A stretch of DNA of 64,000 nt from Chitinophagales bacterium (GCA_016787225.1 JAEUUY010000011.1:186001-250000), one strand, 5' to 3'; positions 34,853 through 44,254 are shown, numbered from the stretch's first letter. Made by a program: numbers and translations. Notes: generated from the sequence alone by a model not told the origin.

Positions 34853-34876
34853 ACCAGCCTTCGGGCTGGTTTTTTT
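34853..34876 (+). terminator. Rho-independent terminator of the cold-shock gene
   Basis: A 7-bp G/C-rich stem ACCAGCC/GGCTGGT closed by a stable TTCG tetraloop and followed by a run of seven or more T. It lies about 60 bases past the cold-shock stop codon. Confidence 0.95.
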
Positions 34877-34886
34877 ATGTCAGTTA

Positions 34887-34978
34887 AACCCAAATTTTAA
34901 GAAAACAATCGTCTTTTGACAAAACAGAGCTAACATAGCTCCGGTGAGCAAGGCCTATGTTTTCTTAAAATTTGGGTT
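34887..34978. repeat. 21-bp inverted repeat enclosing a terminator hairpin
   Basis: Arms 34887-34907 and 34958-34978 are perfect inverted copies of 21 bases (AACCCAAATTTTAAGAAAACA), 50 bases apart. The right arm is the last coding stretch of the cyclase gene, so the left arm is an inverted copy of that gene end. The space between holds a GAGCTA/TAGCTC hairpin (34927-34941). Confidence 0.7.
34921..34942 (-). terminator. Terminator-like hairpin after the cyclase gene
   Basis: On the minus strand GAGCTA-TGT-TAGCTC is followed by TGTTTT, 13 bases after the cyclase stop codon. The stem is short but the U-rich tail fits intrinsic termination. Confidence 0.45.
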
Positions 34979-35716
34979 AATTGGAGCATATAATAATGGT
35001 CTGCTAGGAACAGCATCCATTCTTATATTGATAATTTGATTTTGGACTAGGTATAAACCATCCTTTACATCATTAGGCACATAGATAAGCTCTGTAATTG
35101 ATCTTTGCGATTGTGTATTTTCTGGATAATTCCAAAATAAATGATGACAAGCTAGTTTTCCATCATCTTTTTCTCTGTCGACACTAGGAGTATCTATCAT
35201 TAAATGATCAAACCCAAGTTCTAATATTTTTTGCATAGCCTCTATCGTGATATAAGGTGGATTCGTTTCTGTATATTGTCTTTCCTTTTTTTCTAGGTCA
35301 TTTGGCAAGGTACGAATGATAATTCCTTTCGCTTTTCCACTATATGACACCATAGCTTCAATATGCTGCTTATCTACTATTTTATCGCCATTATCCATTA
35401 GTGTAGGATATACCGATATGAGTTCTGCGAGATAGAAGCTTTCTTTTATACATTCATTTACATAAAAATCCTCTTTTGCGATATGTCCTACACACTCTGT
35501 ATGCGTACCATTTCCATGGGGGTTACATTGAAAATTCATAAAATTCACAGAGCCTCCTAGTTTAGTGGAACCTACAAAATCTCCCATCTTGACTGGTGAA
35601 ATGCGAAATGGAGGAGCGTACCATGCATTAACCTGACCAAAACCACTATGCATTCCAATAGAAATATCTATGGGCTGTGTAAGGTTAAATTGATAATTTG
35701 ATAGTTCAATTTTCAT
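34955..35716 (-). CDS. Cyclase-family hydrolase (kynurenine formamidase-like)
   Basis: A 253-residue enzyme of the putative cyclase family (PF04199), metal-dependent hydrolases including kynurenine formamidase and isatin hydrolase. I take the ATG at 35716 (MKIELSNYQFNLTQPIDISI), which is where related proteins begin; an ATG 27 bases upstream is possible. The metal motif HGNGTHTECVGH (family form HxGTHxDxPxH) is clear near residues 70-81. Here Glu and Gly replace the usual Asp and Pro/Ala. Downstream, HLMIDTPSVDREKDDGKLACHHLFW carries the second histidine cluster. No tryptophan-degradation genes are next to it, so kynurenine is not a safe substrate. Confidence 0.8.
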   Translation of the reverse strand: MKIELSNYQFNLTQPIDISIGMHSGFGQVNAWYAPPFRISPVKMGDFVGSTKLGGSVNFMNFQCNPHGNGTHTECVGHIAKEDFYVNECIKESFYLAELISVYPTLMDNGDKIVDKQHIEAMVSYSGKAKGIIIRTLPNDLEKKERQYTETNPPYITIEAMQKILELGFDHLMIDTPSVDREKDDGKLACHHLFWNYPENTQSQRSITELIYVPNDVKDGLYLVQNQIINIRMDAVPSRPLLYAPINPNFKKT

Positions 35717-35787
35717 GTCCAAAATTCTTTTTAGCTTAACCAAAAGTATCTTAAATTAATTTTTCATTATTAATTATTAATTAATAC

Positions 35788-35795
35788 TATATTTG
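35788..35795 (+). promoter_or_regulatory. Probable -7 promoter element (TATATTTG) for the TonB-dependent receptor
   Basis: TATATTTG matches TAnnTTTG and ends 21 bases before the receptor ATG at 35817. Confidence 0.5.
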
Positions 35796-35816
35796 CTTTA
35801 CTAAATCTTAATAATT

Positions 35817-38651
35817 ATGTTAAAAAAATTACTTTCTTTTGTTGCTATGGCTAGTATTTCACTAGTAGCTTTGGCTCAAGATGTCACTGTATCTGGTACC
35901 GTTAGCGATGCGAATGGCAATCCTCTTCCAGGGGCTTTGGTCATCGAAAAAGGCACTACCAATGCTGTAAAAACAAAAACAGATGGTTCCTATTCTATCA
36001 CTATTCCTGCAAAGAGATTACCTACGACGGTAATGGTGAGGTCAGTAGGATTCGGTTCTACTGAAACTACTGTAGATGGATCAGAAAGTTCAGTTACATT
36101 CAGTCCCTCAGTTGGCTCTGGAAGTAAACAACTCAATGAAGTGGTAGTTTCTGCTTCAAAAAAGTCAGAGAAAATTTTAAATGCCCCAGCTTCCGTTTCT
36201 ATTCTATCCGAAGCTAGAATTCAACAAAACACTGCACTATCTGTAGTAGATAATGTACGCAGAATAGCTGCAGTAGATGCTATGCCCACAGGGTTGGTAT
36301 CAAACAATATGGTTATCAGAGGCTTTAACAATATCTTCTCTGGAGCTACCCTTTATATGGTAGATAATAGAATAGCAAGTGTACCTTCACTAAGGGTAAA
36401 CGCTTTTCAATTAGTCCCGACTTCTAATACTGATATCAGTTCTATGGAGCTTGTGAGAGGACCTGCCTCAGCGCTTTATGGTCCTTTTGCTGCGAATGGT
36501 GTCATGGCGGTATATACTAAATCTCCTCTCGATATGGAAAATAGAATGGAGGTTACTCTTGGATTAACTACAGGTATGCGAGCTGGCGATGACGACAATG
36601 CTGCATTTGGTTTTAAGGCTAATAATTCAATAGAAAATCTTGGAATCTTGAACCCAGAAATCAGAATAGCAGGAAAATTGTCAAAAACCTTAGGCATTAA
36701 AGTTTCAGGAAATTATATGTCTGCATCCGATTTTGCTTTCTTCGATGCTCGTGAACCAAATGGGAAGAAGGTTTATTTCGGAAATAGAGCATCTGGAGCA
36801 CTATGGGCATCTGATGGATCGGCACCAGTGACATTCAACAGAGATTTTAGAATCCGCAAACTAGCAGGTGATGCCCGTATTGACTGGAGACCAGCAGTCA
36901 ATACCGAGTTCAACTTCTCAACTGGATATGCCAATAATACCAATATGGAGTTAACAGGTCTTGGTGGAGCTCAGGCTGTGGGTTGGACATCTAATTACTT
37001 TCAAGCTCAATTCAAAAAAGACAGATTCTATGCTCAGTACTTCATTAATATGACTAACTCTGGGAATACTTTCCTTATCCCCCAAAATCCAAATGACTCC
37101 ATCTTTACTTATCTGAAAGAATCTTCAGAATTGCATTCTGCGCAGATTCAGCACTCTAGTCAGTTAGCTAACAAGAAATTGAACTTGGTTTACGGAGTAG
37201 ATTTATTCATGACTAGACCCGCAGGTAATGTTTATGGTAGATTTGATGGCAATGCTGATATTAATCAGTATGGTGGTTATTTACAAGGTGACTATAAGTT
37301 TAATAAACAATGGTCATTTACTGGAGCGTTTCGCGTAGATTATCAAGATGCCATAGATGAAACTATGTTCTCTCCGAGAGCAGCATTGGTATATAAGCCA
37401 AAAGAAAATCACACTTTCCGATTGACCTACAACAGAGCATTCTCAGCACCTACTGCCCTTAACTTTTTCTTAGACGTAAATAATGGATTGCTTCCTACTG
37501 GACAAAATGTGAGAGCATTCGGTAATGCTACAGGTATCCAATATAATATGGGTACATTTAATGGTGTAAGTTCACCTCTAATAACCTTGCCGAATGGCAC
37601 AAATATGCCTTATAATCAGTTTATTGCTGGTAATGTCGCTAGATCTAGTGCTATGGCTGCTCTAACATCTGCTTTAGCATCTAGACTTCCTGCTCCTATG
37701 ATTCCGTCTACTGTTAGTTTGCTTTTCAATGGAATCAATCCTGATGTCCAGTTAAAGGATTTAGTTAATAATTCTGTAATGGATATTAATGGAGTCACGA
37801 ATAAAGAATCTGTAAAAAGTACTGTAACCCAAACTTTTGAAGCTGGGTATAAAGGATTCATAATGGATAAATTGTCAGTAGGTATAGATCTCTACTATAC
37901 AAGAATAGAAAATTTCTCTTCTCCATTGACAATGTCCACCTTCAATACACAATTTAACCCTGCTTACTTTGCGAATCCTGCGGTACAAGCACAAATGGTT
38001 TCAAATGTAATGTTAACGCCTATGCCTGCTTCTAGTAGAGCTGCCTTATTATCTTTATTAACAGGAAAAACAAATCCTACCAATGCAGAAATAGTTAATG
38101 GATATGCTACTTTGATAGGTCAATTAGGAACCGTATCGGGTGGCGTCATTGCTCCTGATAATACCAATACCAATAGAGATATCATACTTACCTATCTCAA
38201 TTTAGGTACAGTAGATGTAGCTGGTGCTGATTTGAACTTTAGCTATATGGCTTCTAAATTATTGAATATAGAAGGTGCTTTCTCATTTGTCAATAAAGAT
38301 AGAATTCCTCTTTTAGGGGCAGCAGGTGGTTTTGTGAGCTTAAACGCTCCACAATATAAGTCTGCGCTTAGTTTAGACTATAAAATGCCTTTTGACAACA
38401 ACTTTTCGGCTCGTGTAGGCTGGAGATGGATGGATAAATTTGATGCCAACTCTGCAGTTTATATTGGTAGAGTCAATGCCATGAATATGCTAGACCTAGG
38501 TTTATCCTACAGATTAAAATCTTCTCAAAATACTGTGTTCTCCCTGACAGTAAATAACGTCTTAGATCACAGACATCAATTCTTCCCATTGACCTCACCA
38601 ATAGGCAGGGTAGCTTTATTTAAAGTATTACATACCTTTGGAGTTAAGTAA
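35817..38651 (+). CDS. TonB-dependent outer-membrane receptor with N-terminal carboxypeptidase-like domain
   Basis: A 944-residue receptor. A signal peptide (about residues 1-20) precedes a carboxypeptidase-regulatory-like domain (VTVSGTVSDANGNPLPGALV to about residue 100), then the plug domain (NAPASVSILSEARIQQN, MVIRGFNN, MELVRGPASALYGPFAANGV) and a large beta-barrel ending in a strand VALFKVLHTFGVK. It does not carry the SusC signature and has no SusD partner next to it, so it is an ordinary TonB-dependent transporter of unknown ligand rather than part of a polysaccharide utilisation locus. A terminator follows directly. Confidence 0.9.
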   Translation: MLKKLLSFVAMASISLVALAQDVTVSGTVSDANGNPLPGALVIEKGTTNAVKTKTDGSYSITIPAKRLPTTVMVRSVGFGSTETTVDGSESSVTFSPSVGSGSKQLNEVVVSASKKSEKILNAPASVSILSEARIQQNTALSVVDNVRRIAAVDAMPTGLVSNNMVIRGFNNIFSGATLYMVDNRIASVPSLRVNAFQLVPTSNTDISSMELVRGPASALYGPFAANGVMAVYTKSPLDMENRMEVTLGLTTGMRAGDDDNAAFGFKANNSIENLGILNPEIRIAGKLSKTLGIKVSGNYMSASDFAFFDAREPNGKKVYFGNRASGALWASDGSAPVTFNRDFRIRKLAGDARIDWRPAVNTEFNFSTGYANNTNMELTGLGGAQAVGWTSNYFQAQFKKDRFYAQYFINMTNSGNTFLIPQNPNDSIFTYLKESSELHSAQIQHSSQLANKKLNLVYGVDLFMTRPAGNVYGRFDGNADINQYGGYLQGDYKFNKQWSFTGAFRVDYQDAIDETMFSPRAALVYKPKENHTFRLTYNRAFSAPTALNFFLDVNNGLLPTGQNVRAFGNATGIQYNMGTFNGVSSPLITLPNGTNMPYNQFIAGNVARSSAMAALTSALASRLPAPMIPSTVSLLFNGINPDVQLKDLVNNSVMDINGVTNKESVKSTVTQTFEAGYKGFIMDKLSVGIDLYYTRIENFSSPLTMSTFNTQFNPAYFANPAVQAQMVSNVMLTPMPASSRAALLSLLTGKTNPTNAEIVNGYATLIGQLGTVSGGVIAPDNTNTNRDIILTYLNLGTVDVAGADLNFSYMASKLLNIEGAFSFVNKDRIPLLGAAGGFVSLNAPQYKSALSLDYKMPFDNNFSARVGWRWMDKFDANSAVYIGRVNAMNMLDLGLSYRLKSSQNTVFSLTVNNVLDHRHQFFPLTSPIGRVALFKVLHTFGVK

Positions 38652-38676
38652 GAAAAAGATAAAATTATAAATAAAG

Positions 38677-38704
38677 ACCCGCTTCATTTGGAGCGGGTTT
38701 TTTT
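38677..38704. terminator. Terminator between the receptor and the convergent glycosyltransferase
   Basis: A 7-bp stem ACCCGCT/AGCGGGT (38677-38683 and 38692-38698) followed by a run of seven T ending at 38704. It serves the receptor gene and, since it is preceded by an A-rich stretch, may also serve the opposite strand. Confidence 0.85.
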
Positions 38705-39842
38705 ATATACTATTCATGAGATCGAACCAATCATGGCCTATAGCATCATCAGAATAGTGTGACTGATAATTGTGCTTTAATGTTTTTGATATTTCATTGA
38801 GAGTCATTTTATCTTCATATATATCCCCCAATTTATTTATCCAATCCTCGGAATAGTCATAAACAAGTCCGCAATTTTCATGTCTTATACCCTCTGCGCC
38901 TATAGTTGTGGAAATAAAAGGCAGGCCGAACTTCATCGCTTCCAATATTTTTATTCGGATACCAGCTCCAGATAGCAGAGGAACTATAAGCAAACGATGG
39001 CTTGCCAATAACTCTTCTGTGCTTTCATAGTTTGATATGATTGTGACATTTTTCAAATTGCATTGAAATTCTCCTTTGCCTGCTATTGTCAGCGGGATAT
39101 GGCTGATAGAGGGATATATGTATTTCAAAAACCAATTTAAACCTTCTCGATTTGGCTGCCAATCAAGGCTACCAATAAAAAGCATCCCTTCTTTTGAAGA
39201 TGAGTAGTTTAAATTTTTTTTCGACTCAATAGCTATAGGAATTGTTCTTATTTTTAAGTCTGAATACCAATGCTTCAGCTGCACCTCTTCGCTATCACAA
39301 ATTGTCACAGCACATGAAAGACCACTCAATTCTCTGGTTTCATATTTTAATAACGATTTCGACATCCAATAACACATTAACTTTTTTACAACATTATTAG
39401 TATGATTTGCTAGCGATATCCATACCTTATATTCGAGATTGTGCACGCGATATAGTTTTTTAAACTCGGTATTGCTTTGATATTGCGTCATGGCTAATCC
39501 TTGATAAAAAATTAGATCAATTTTGTTTTGCCGCACAATGCGGCTTAGTTCCTGATCGACTGCTTCTGAATAAAACCGAGCAATTTGGAATGGTTTAGGA
39601 CTTATAGCGGCTTTTAATAGTGTTTTAATACTATTCGTATCTATATCGTAAGTATAAAAGTTATCCCATAATAGAATATCCTCATAGGAATGTGTGTCTA
39701 CCTTATGTTTATTGGTATTAAGGCAGTACAAACCTACGCTATGACCTAAAGATTTTAACATCTTAAGGTCATTTAGAATAACTATACTCTCACCATCGGT
39801 CGACGGATAGGGCACTTTTTTACATAAAAACAGGATATTCAA
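38703..39842 (-). CDS. Family 4-type glycosyltransferase (GT-B fold)
   Basis: A 379-residue cytoplasmic enzyme with the retaining GT-B layout. The N-terminal Rossmann half begins MNILFLCKKVPYPSTDG, which is typical of sugar transferases acting on lipid-linked or surface glycans. The C-terminal half contains LFIGSLDWQPNREGLNW, LTIAGKGEF and the donor-binding block LIVPLLSGAGIRIKILEAMKFGLPFISTTIGAEGI, with the conserved Glu of the E(x7)E motif region. The donor and acceptor are unknown. It stands alone between the receptor and rplS, with no other polysaccharide genes nearby. Confidence 0.88.
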   Translation of the reverse strand: MNILFLCKKVPYPSTDGESIVILNDLKMLKSLGHSVGLYCLNTNKHKVDTHSYEDILLWDNFYTYDIDTNSIKTLLKAAISPKPFQIARFYSEAVDQELSRIVRQNKIDLIFYQGLAMTQYQSNTEFKKLYRVHNLEYKVWISLANHTNNVVKKLMCYWMSKSLLKYETRELSGLSCAVTICDSEEVQLKHWYSDLKIRTIPIAIESKKNLNYSSSKEGMLFIGSLDWQPNREGLNWFLKYIYPSISHIPLTIAGKGEFQCNLKNVTIISNYESTEELLASHRLLIVPLLSGAGIRIKILEAMKFGLPFISTTIGAEGIRHENCGLVYDYSEDWINKLGDIYEDKMTLNEISKTLKHNYQSHYSDDAIGHDWFDLMNSI

Positions 39843-39970
39843 GGTAGACGTGTCTTTAGGACAAAGATAAGAAAGGAGAAATTATTTATGCACTTGATTC
39901 ATTTTGTGTTGATAATCAAAGAATAATGATTAGTTTTTAAAAAATCAATTCATGAATGAAAAAATATAAT

Positions 39971-39978
39971 TATCTTTG
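39971..39978 (+). promoter_or_regulatory. Probable -7 promoter element (TATCTTTG) for rplS
   Basis: TATCTTTG followed by CA is an excellent TAnnTTTG match and ends 25 bases before the rplS ATG at 40004. An in-frame ATG at 39956 lies upstream of it and is therefore not the start. Confidence 0.6.
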
Positions 39979-40003
39979 CAGTCCAATTTTTAAGAACGAG
40001 ATT

Positions 40004-40363
40004 ATGAGCAATATAATAGCAGAAGTAAAGGAAATATTGATTCCTAAGAAAGAAAATCCAGAATTCAATATCGGTGATAACATAAGTGTTCACTATAAAA
40101 TTATAGAAGGAAACAAGGAAAGAATCCAAATTTATAGAGGTGATGTCATTTATAAGTCTGGTACAGGTCTTAGCCAAACATTTTGCGTAAGAAAACTAAG
40201 CAATGGTGTGGGTGTAGAGCGTGTATTTCCTTTAAACTCTCCTATGATTGAAAAAATAGAACTCAATAAGTCAGGTAGAGTGAGAAGATCTAAAATATAC
40301 TATATCAGAGACCTTAAAGGTAAGGCGATGAGAATTAAAGAGAAAAGATCAGTGGAGAAATAG
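40004..40363 (+). CDS. rplS: 50S ribosomal protein L19
   Basis: A 119-residue ribosomal protein of the large subunit, located at the 30S-50S interface. The family motifs are [50 protein letters not shown] and the C-terminal [25 protein letters not shown]. The ATG at 40004 is chosen over the upstream in-frame ATG (39956) by the position of the promoter element and the normal protein start. A strong terminator follows. The gene is single here, not next to trmD/rimM as in many bacteria. Confidence 0.98.
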   Translation: MSNIIAEVKEILIPKKENPEFNIGDNISVHYKIIEGNKERIQIYRGDVIYKSGTGLSQTFCVRKLSNGVGVERVFPLNSPMIEKIELNKSGRVRRSKIYYIRDLKGKAMRIKEKRSVEK

Positions 40364-40398
40364 ATTTTTCATAACTGTATTTTAAGTTTTTGGTTAAC

Positions 40399-40427
40399 AA
40401 GCCCGTTCGAAAGAATGGGCTTTTTTT
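40399..40427 (+). terminator. Rho-independent terminator of rplS
   Basis: A 10-bp stem with one G-T pair (AAGCCCGTTC/GAATGGGCTT, arms 40399-40408 and 40413-40422), a GAAA loop and a run of seven T. It lies 36 bases after the rplS stop. The following 216 bases up to 40643 show nothing I can assign. Confidence 0.93.
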
Positions 40428-40643
40428 GTGTTGGACTACTATTAATTTGTACGTTTATTGTTCCGCAAAGTTTCGCTAAGGTTGTCACAAAGTCAGGCTA
40501 AGTTCTCTAAAAAATTATATCTTAAAAATGAGGGTATTCGTTTAGAAGTATTCTTGAAAAAACCTTTTATCTCTTTGAGTCAATCTTTGGGTTCTTTCCA
40601 TTTTATTTGAAACCACCCACTAAAAACTAAATCAAAAGGTTGA

Positions 40644-41060
40644 CTAACCGTTTAGCAACTCACTTATCTTAGCAATAGTTACCAACTCGGATTTATTGAC
40701 GCCTGCATAGGAATCAGCAATAGCTTTAGCAGAATCTAAAATTCTTTTTTTAAGACTTTTGGTAAAAAAGCTAGGATGTGCGCTCTTGAATTCTTCAAAC
40801 TCATCAAAAATATCCATAGCATCAAAATCTTCATGCTCTTCCATAAGATAGTCAAACACAATTTCTATCTGATGGGTGGCTTCTTCACCAAATTCATCTG
40901 CGGTATGATCCTTATGCAGCCATGCCTTACGATAAGTCTCTTGGAGTTTTTTTACTTCATTAGGATGCACTTTCTTATCTGCAAATGCCACAGCAAAAAA
41001 GAGCTTACCTATCTGCTGATAAGCTCGGGTATTGATGTCGGAGATGTCTTCTTGAAACAT
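40644..41060 (-). CDS. TerB-like (tellurite resistance fold) protein
   Basis: A 138-residue acidic, all-helical cytoplasmic protein. The segment IGKLFFAVAFADKKVHPNEVKKLQETY resembles the TerB/DjlA N-terminal fold, where an acidic residue after the first helix starts the pattern A-D-x-x-V-x-x-x-E; the remaining helices (FDYLMEEHEDFDAMDIFDEF, LKKRILDSAKAIADSYAG) fit a helical bundle. TerB-like domains often bind metal ions or act at the membrane, but here the role is unknown. It is read in the same direction as the transhydrogenase genes and follows them by about 30 bases, possibly as the last gene of that operon. Confidence 0.6.
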   Translation of the reverse strand: MFQEDISDINTRAYQQIGKLFFAVAFADKKVHPNEVKKLQETYRKAWLHKDHTADEFGEEATHQIEIVFDYLMEEHEDFDAMDIFDEFEEFKSAHPSFFTKSLKKRILDSAKAIADSYAGVNKSELVTIAKISELLNG

Positions 41061-41092
41061 GATATTATATTAGACTAATTAATTCATAACTT

Positions 41093-42472
41093 CTACATCG
41101 CCTTCAACTCTGCCACCAGCTTGGTCAGTACGTCCTTAGCATCTCCGAAGAGCATAGAAGTTTTAGGATTATAGAATAGATGATTATCGATACCCGCATA
41201 ACCTGCATTCATTGAGCGCTTATTGACTATGATATGCTTGGCTTGTTCTACGTCGAGAATAGGCATGCCGAATATTGGAGAAGCTGGGTCTGTCTTAGCC
41301 GCAGGATTGACTACGTCATTTGCACCTACTACGATGACGACATCTGTATTCGGAAATTCTGGATTGATATCATCCATCTCTACTAGTTTTTCATAAGCTA
41401 CATTGGATTCAGCAAGTAGTACATTCATGTGGCCTGGCATACGACCCGCTACTGGATGAATCGCATATTTCACCTCTACTCCAGCTGCCTCCAAGGTCTT
41501 CTCCAATTCGTGAATGATATGTTGTGCCTGAGCTACAGCTAGACCATATCCTGGTACAATCGTTACTTTACTGGCATAGTTGCATAATACAGCGGTATCA
41601 TAAATGGAAATATCCTTGATACTGCCATCTATTTCCTGTGCAGCACCACCTGCACCGCCACCAAATGCTCCAAAAATAACATTGGACAAAGGACGATTCA
41701 TCGCCTTACACATAGCAAAAGTCAGAATGGTACCTGCTGAACCTACAAGAATACCTCCTGTTAACATGACTTGATTGCCATATAAGAATCCTCCAAAAGC
41801 TGCAGCTAGACCTGTAAACGAATTTAATAAAGATATAACGACAGGCATATCCGCTCCACCAATAGGGAAAACAAACAATAATCCATAAATAACAGCTAAG
41901 GCAAACAAGGCATAAACCATAATCATAGATTGACCTGTGGCTACTAACCATATTGAGAAAGCTATGACTGCTATCATGACAATAGAGTTAATAATATTAT
42001 AAAATGGTAAACGAATTGGCTTATTCATAGTGCCATTGAGCTTGAGAAAGGCCACGATAGAACCTGAAAACGAAATAGAACCAATAATCATACCAGCTAT
42101 AATGGTAGCTAAATTGAGCGTATTGCCGATATTATGCTCATACTCCATCAAACCTATCAATGCAGCACAAGCGCCGCCCATACCATTAAATAAACATACC
42201 AATTCTGGCATTTTGGTCATTTCTACTCGCTTCGCCGTTATCCAACCTGCTACAGTGCCTATAGCTATACCAGCGAATATCCACATCAACTTGGTTTGAA
42301 ATCCTTCACCATGATGCTCTGTTAGGAAAATGGTAGCGATAATAGCTACCACCATACCAAAGGCAGCTAGCAGATTTCCTCTGCGAGCAGTATCGGGATG
42401 GCTAAGCATTTTGAGACCGACTACAAATGTGATAGAACCGATGAGGTAGGATAATATTAATGGTGTGTTCAT
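41093..42472 (-). CDS. pntB: NAD(P) transhydrogenase, beta subunit
   Basis: A 459-residue subunit of the proton-translocating transhydrogenase, which moves hydride between NAD(H) and NADP(H) at the inner membrane using the proton gradient. About nine membrane helices occupy residues 1-260. The C-terminal NADP(H)-binding domain III begins near residue 285; it has VPGYGLAVAQAQH, VKYAIHPVAGRMPGHMNVLLAE, VVIVVGANDVVNPAAKTDP and the final NHLFYNPKTSMLFGDAK. The gene follows the two alpha-subunit genes in the usual split order pntAA-pntAB-pntB, with about 70 bases before it. Confidence 0.96.
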   Translation of the reverse strand: MNTPLILSYLIGSITFVVGLKMLSHPDTARRGNLLAAFGMVVAIIATIFLTEHHGEGFQTKLMWIFAGIAIGTVAGWITAKRVEMTKMPELVCLFNGMGGACAALIGLMEYEHNIGNTLNLATIIAGMIIGSISFSGSIVAFLKLNGTMNKPIRLPFYNIINSIVMIAVIAFSIWLVATGQSMIMVYALFALAVIYGLLFVFPIGGADMPVVISLLNSFTGLAAAFGGFLYGNQVMLTGGILVGSAGTILTFAMCKAMNRPLSNVIFGAFGGGAGGAAQEIDGSIKDISIYDTAVLCNYASKVTIVPGYGLAVAQAQHIIHELEKTLEAAGVEVKYAIHPVAGRMPGHMNVLLAESNVAYEKLVEMDDINPEFPNTDVVIVVGANDVVNPAAKTDPASPIFGMPILDVEQAKHIIVNKRSMNAGYAGIDNHLFYNPKTSMLFGDAKDVLTKLVAELKAM

Positions 42473-42544
42473 CTATCTAATTATGAATTTTGAATATTTA
42501 TAATGACGAGTTGTCTTTTCTTAATGGATATAATAGGTTAAAAA

Positions 42545-42856
42545 CTATTTCTTTTTTTTCTTTCCAAACATTTCTAGCATTCGGTCTGTAACTACAAAGC
42601 CTCCCACGACATTGAGGGTGCCAAGAATCACAGCTAAAAAGCCAAGTATCATACCTAAAGTATTATTGACATCCATGTGAATCATGACGATAATAGCTCC
42701 TACAATAACCACTCCATGTATCGCATTTGCTCCTGACATCAATGGTGTATGCAACACCGCTGGCACTTTCTCTATCAATTCTACTCCTACGAAAACTGAG
42801 AGTATAACGATATATACCATTTCTATGTGTTGTGCTAAAAAATTTAATATTTCCAT
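42545..42856 (-). CDS. pntAB: NAD(P) transhydrogenase, alpha subunit, membrane part
   Basis: A 103-residue membrane subunit corresponding to the C-terminal transmembrane domain II of the alpha chain. Three to four helices are visible, with the conserved block VELIEKVPAVLHTPLMSGANAIHG, which carries the proton-channel region of the family. In species with split alpha chains this small subunit is encoded by a separate gene, as here. It lies between the soluble alpha gene and pntB in the operon. Confidence 0.95.
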   Translation of the reverse strand: MEILNFLAQHIEMVYIVILSVFVGVELIEKVPAVLHTPLMSGANAIHGVVIVGAIIVMIHMDVNNTLGMILGFLAVILGTLNVVGGFVVTDRMLEMFGKKKKK

Positions 42857-42945
42857 TTTTTAATTTTAAATTTTGAATGTTTAACTTTTAATAAAATCCC
42901 TGTGCAAGCTGTGCGCTACTCTATGTCCTTTGCCATCAAAATATA

Positions 42946-44070
42946 CTATGCATTAGCTTGAACCAATGATGGGTGAACTACTTTTCCATTATGAACCATC
43001 AGCGAACCTTTTGTTATCTCTTCATCCATTTCCCATTTGAATCCATCCTTGGTCGTAAGATGAGTGATAAAATCCAAAACATTTTTTGCAAATAAATCCG
43101 AAGCGTTCAAAGGCAACATAGAAGGGATATTTGGCTCCCCTACTATTGTTACGCCATTTTTAATGATAACTTTTCCGTATTCGCTGCATGCGCAATTACC
43201 ACCCTGCTCTACCGCCATATCTACAATGACAGCACCATTCTTCATTTTCGATACTTGTTCTTCTGATATTAATACGGGAGCCTTTCTTCCAGGTATTAAA
43301 GCTGTTGTTATTACAAGATCTGCTTCAGAAAAATGTTTGGTCAATACCTCCTGTTGTTTTTTCAAAAAATCATCAGAAACTCCTTTCACATATCCACCCT
43401 CTAGTTTGACAGAGTCATCTTTTGGCATTTCGATAAATTTTCCACCGAGTGATTCTACTTGTTCTTTTGTTTCAGGACGAATATCAGATACTTCTACGAT
43501 AGCACCTAAACGCTTAGCAGTGGCTATAGCCTGAAGGCCAGCTACACCTGCACCCATGATGACTACTTTGGCAGGCTTGATAGTTCCGGCTGCTGTCATT
43601 AATAATGGAAATATTTTTCCTAGATGATAGGCACCAATGATAACAGATTTATATCCAGCTAAATTAGCTTGCGAACTCAAGACATCCATTTTCTGTGCAC
43701 GTGAAATTCTTGGAATAGCATCTACGGAGAATGCGCTACAACCTTTGGCCGCCAATGCGGATATAATCTCTGGTTGCGTCTGGGCATACATAAGAGAAAT
43801 ACAAGTCGCTTTTGCATGCAAATCTGCTATTTCCTCTTTGGTAAATGGATTAACTTTAAGTACAATATCACACGAAGAGCTTATACTTTTTTTGTCTGAT
43901 ACTTTTGCACCAACATCAGTATAATTTTGATTTGTAAAAGAAGATGCTTCTCCAGCCTTTTCTTCTATAAAACATTCATAGCCTTTTGCAGCCAGTAACT
44001 TACAAACTTCAGGAGTTAGGGCTACGCGCTTTTCATATTCCTTTGTTTCTTTTAATACACCTATCTTCAT
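42946..44070 (-). CDS. pntAA: NAD(P) transhydrogenase, alpha subunit, NAD-binding part
   Basis: A 374-residue soluble subunit that binds NAD(H) at the cytoplasmic face. It starts MKIGVLKETKEYEKRVALTPE, the alanine-dehydrogenase/transhydrogenase N-terminal signature. The Rossmann fold is seen in PAKVVIMGAGVAGLQAIATAKRLGA, with EVSDIRPE and the later DLVITTALIPGRKAPVL and VIVDMAVEQGGNCA. The split alpha layout (PntAA, PntAB) is the rule in many Bacteroidota. It opens the transhydrogenase operon, with about 180 bases upstream to the divergent ASKHA-type gene. Confidence 0.96.
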   Translation of the reverse strand: MKIGVLKETKEYEKRVALTPEVCKLLAAKGYECFIEEKAGEASSFTNQNYTDVGAKVSDKKSISSSCDIVLKVNPFTKEEIADLHAKATCISLMYAQTQPEIISALAAKGCSAFSVDAIPRISRAQKMDVLSSQANLAGYKSVIIGAYHLGKIFPLLMTAAGTIKPAKVVIMGAGVAGLQAIATAKRLGAIVEVSDIRPETKEQVESLGGKFIEMPKDDSVKLEGGYVKGVSDDFLKKQQEVLTKHFSEADLVITTALIPGRKAPVLISEEQVSKMKNGAVIVDMAVEQGGNCACSEYGKVIIKNGVTIVGEPNIPSMLPLNASDLFAKNVLDFITHLTTKDGFKWEMDEEITKGSLMVHNGKVVHPSLVQANA

Positions 44071-44228
44071 TTATTGTAAAATTTCAAAAACCTGCCGAAA
44101 TTAAACAATTAAAATTTACTCTGATTAAAAATTAGCTAGGGAAATACTATTGAGAACTTTTATAGATATCTCTAACTTTTGAATTTTATGTTTTTAACAT
44201 TTTATCCACATATTTTACTCAAAAAGTA

Positions 44229-44236
44229 TAATTTTG
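44229..44236 (+). promoter_or_regulatory. Probable -7 promoter element (TAATTTTG)
   Basis: TAATTTTG matches TAnnTTTG and ends 18 bases before the ATG at 44255. Confidence 0.45.
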
Positions 44237-44254
44237 TAGTCAAAATAAAGATTA

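Noticed and set aside
40428-40643. A gene or structured RNA in the 216-base gap after the rplS terminator
   Set aside because: The stretch has stops in all frames within short distances, no clear promoter and no convincing hairpin; I see nothing assignable in it.
43064-43534. Open frame of 156 codons on the plus strand inside pntAA
   Set aside because: Antisense to a conserved transhydrogenase subunit, with no recognisable domain or initiation context.
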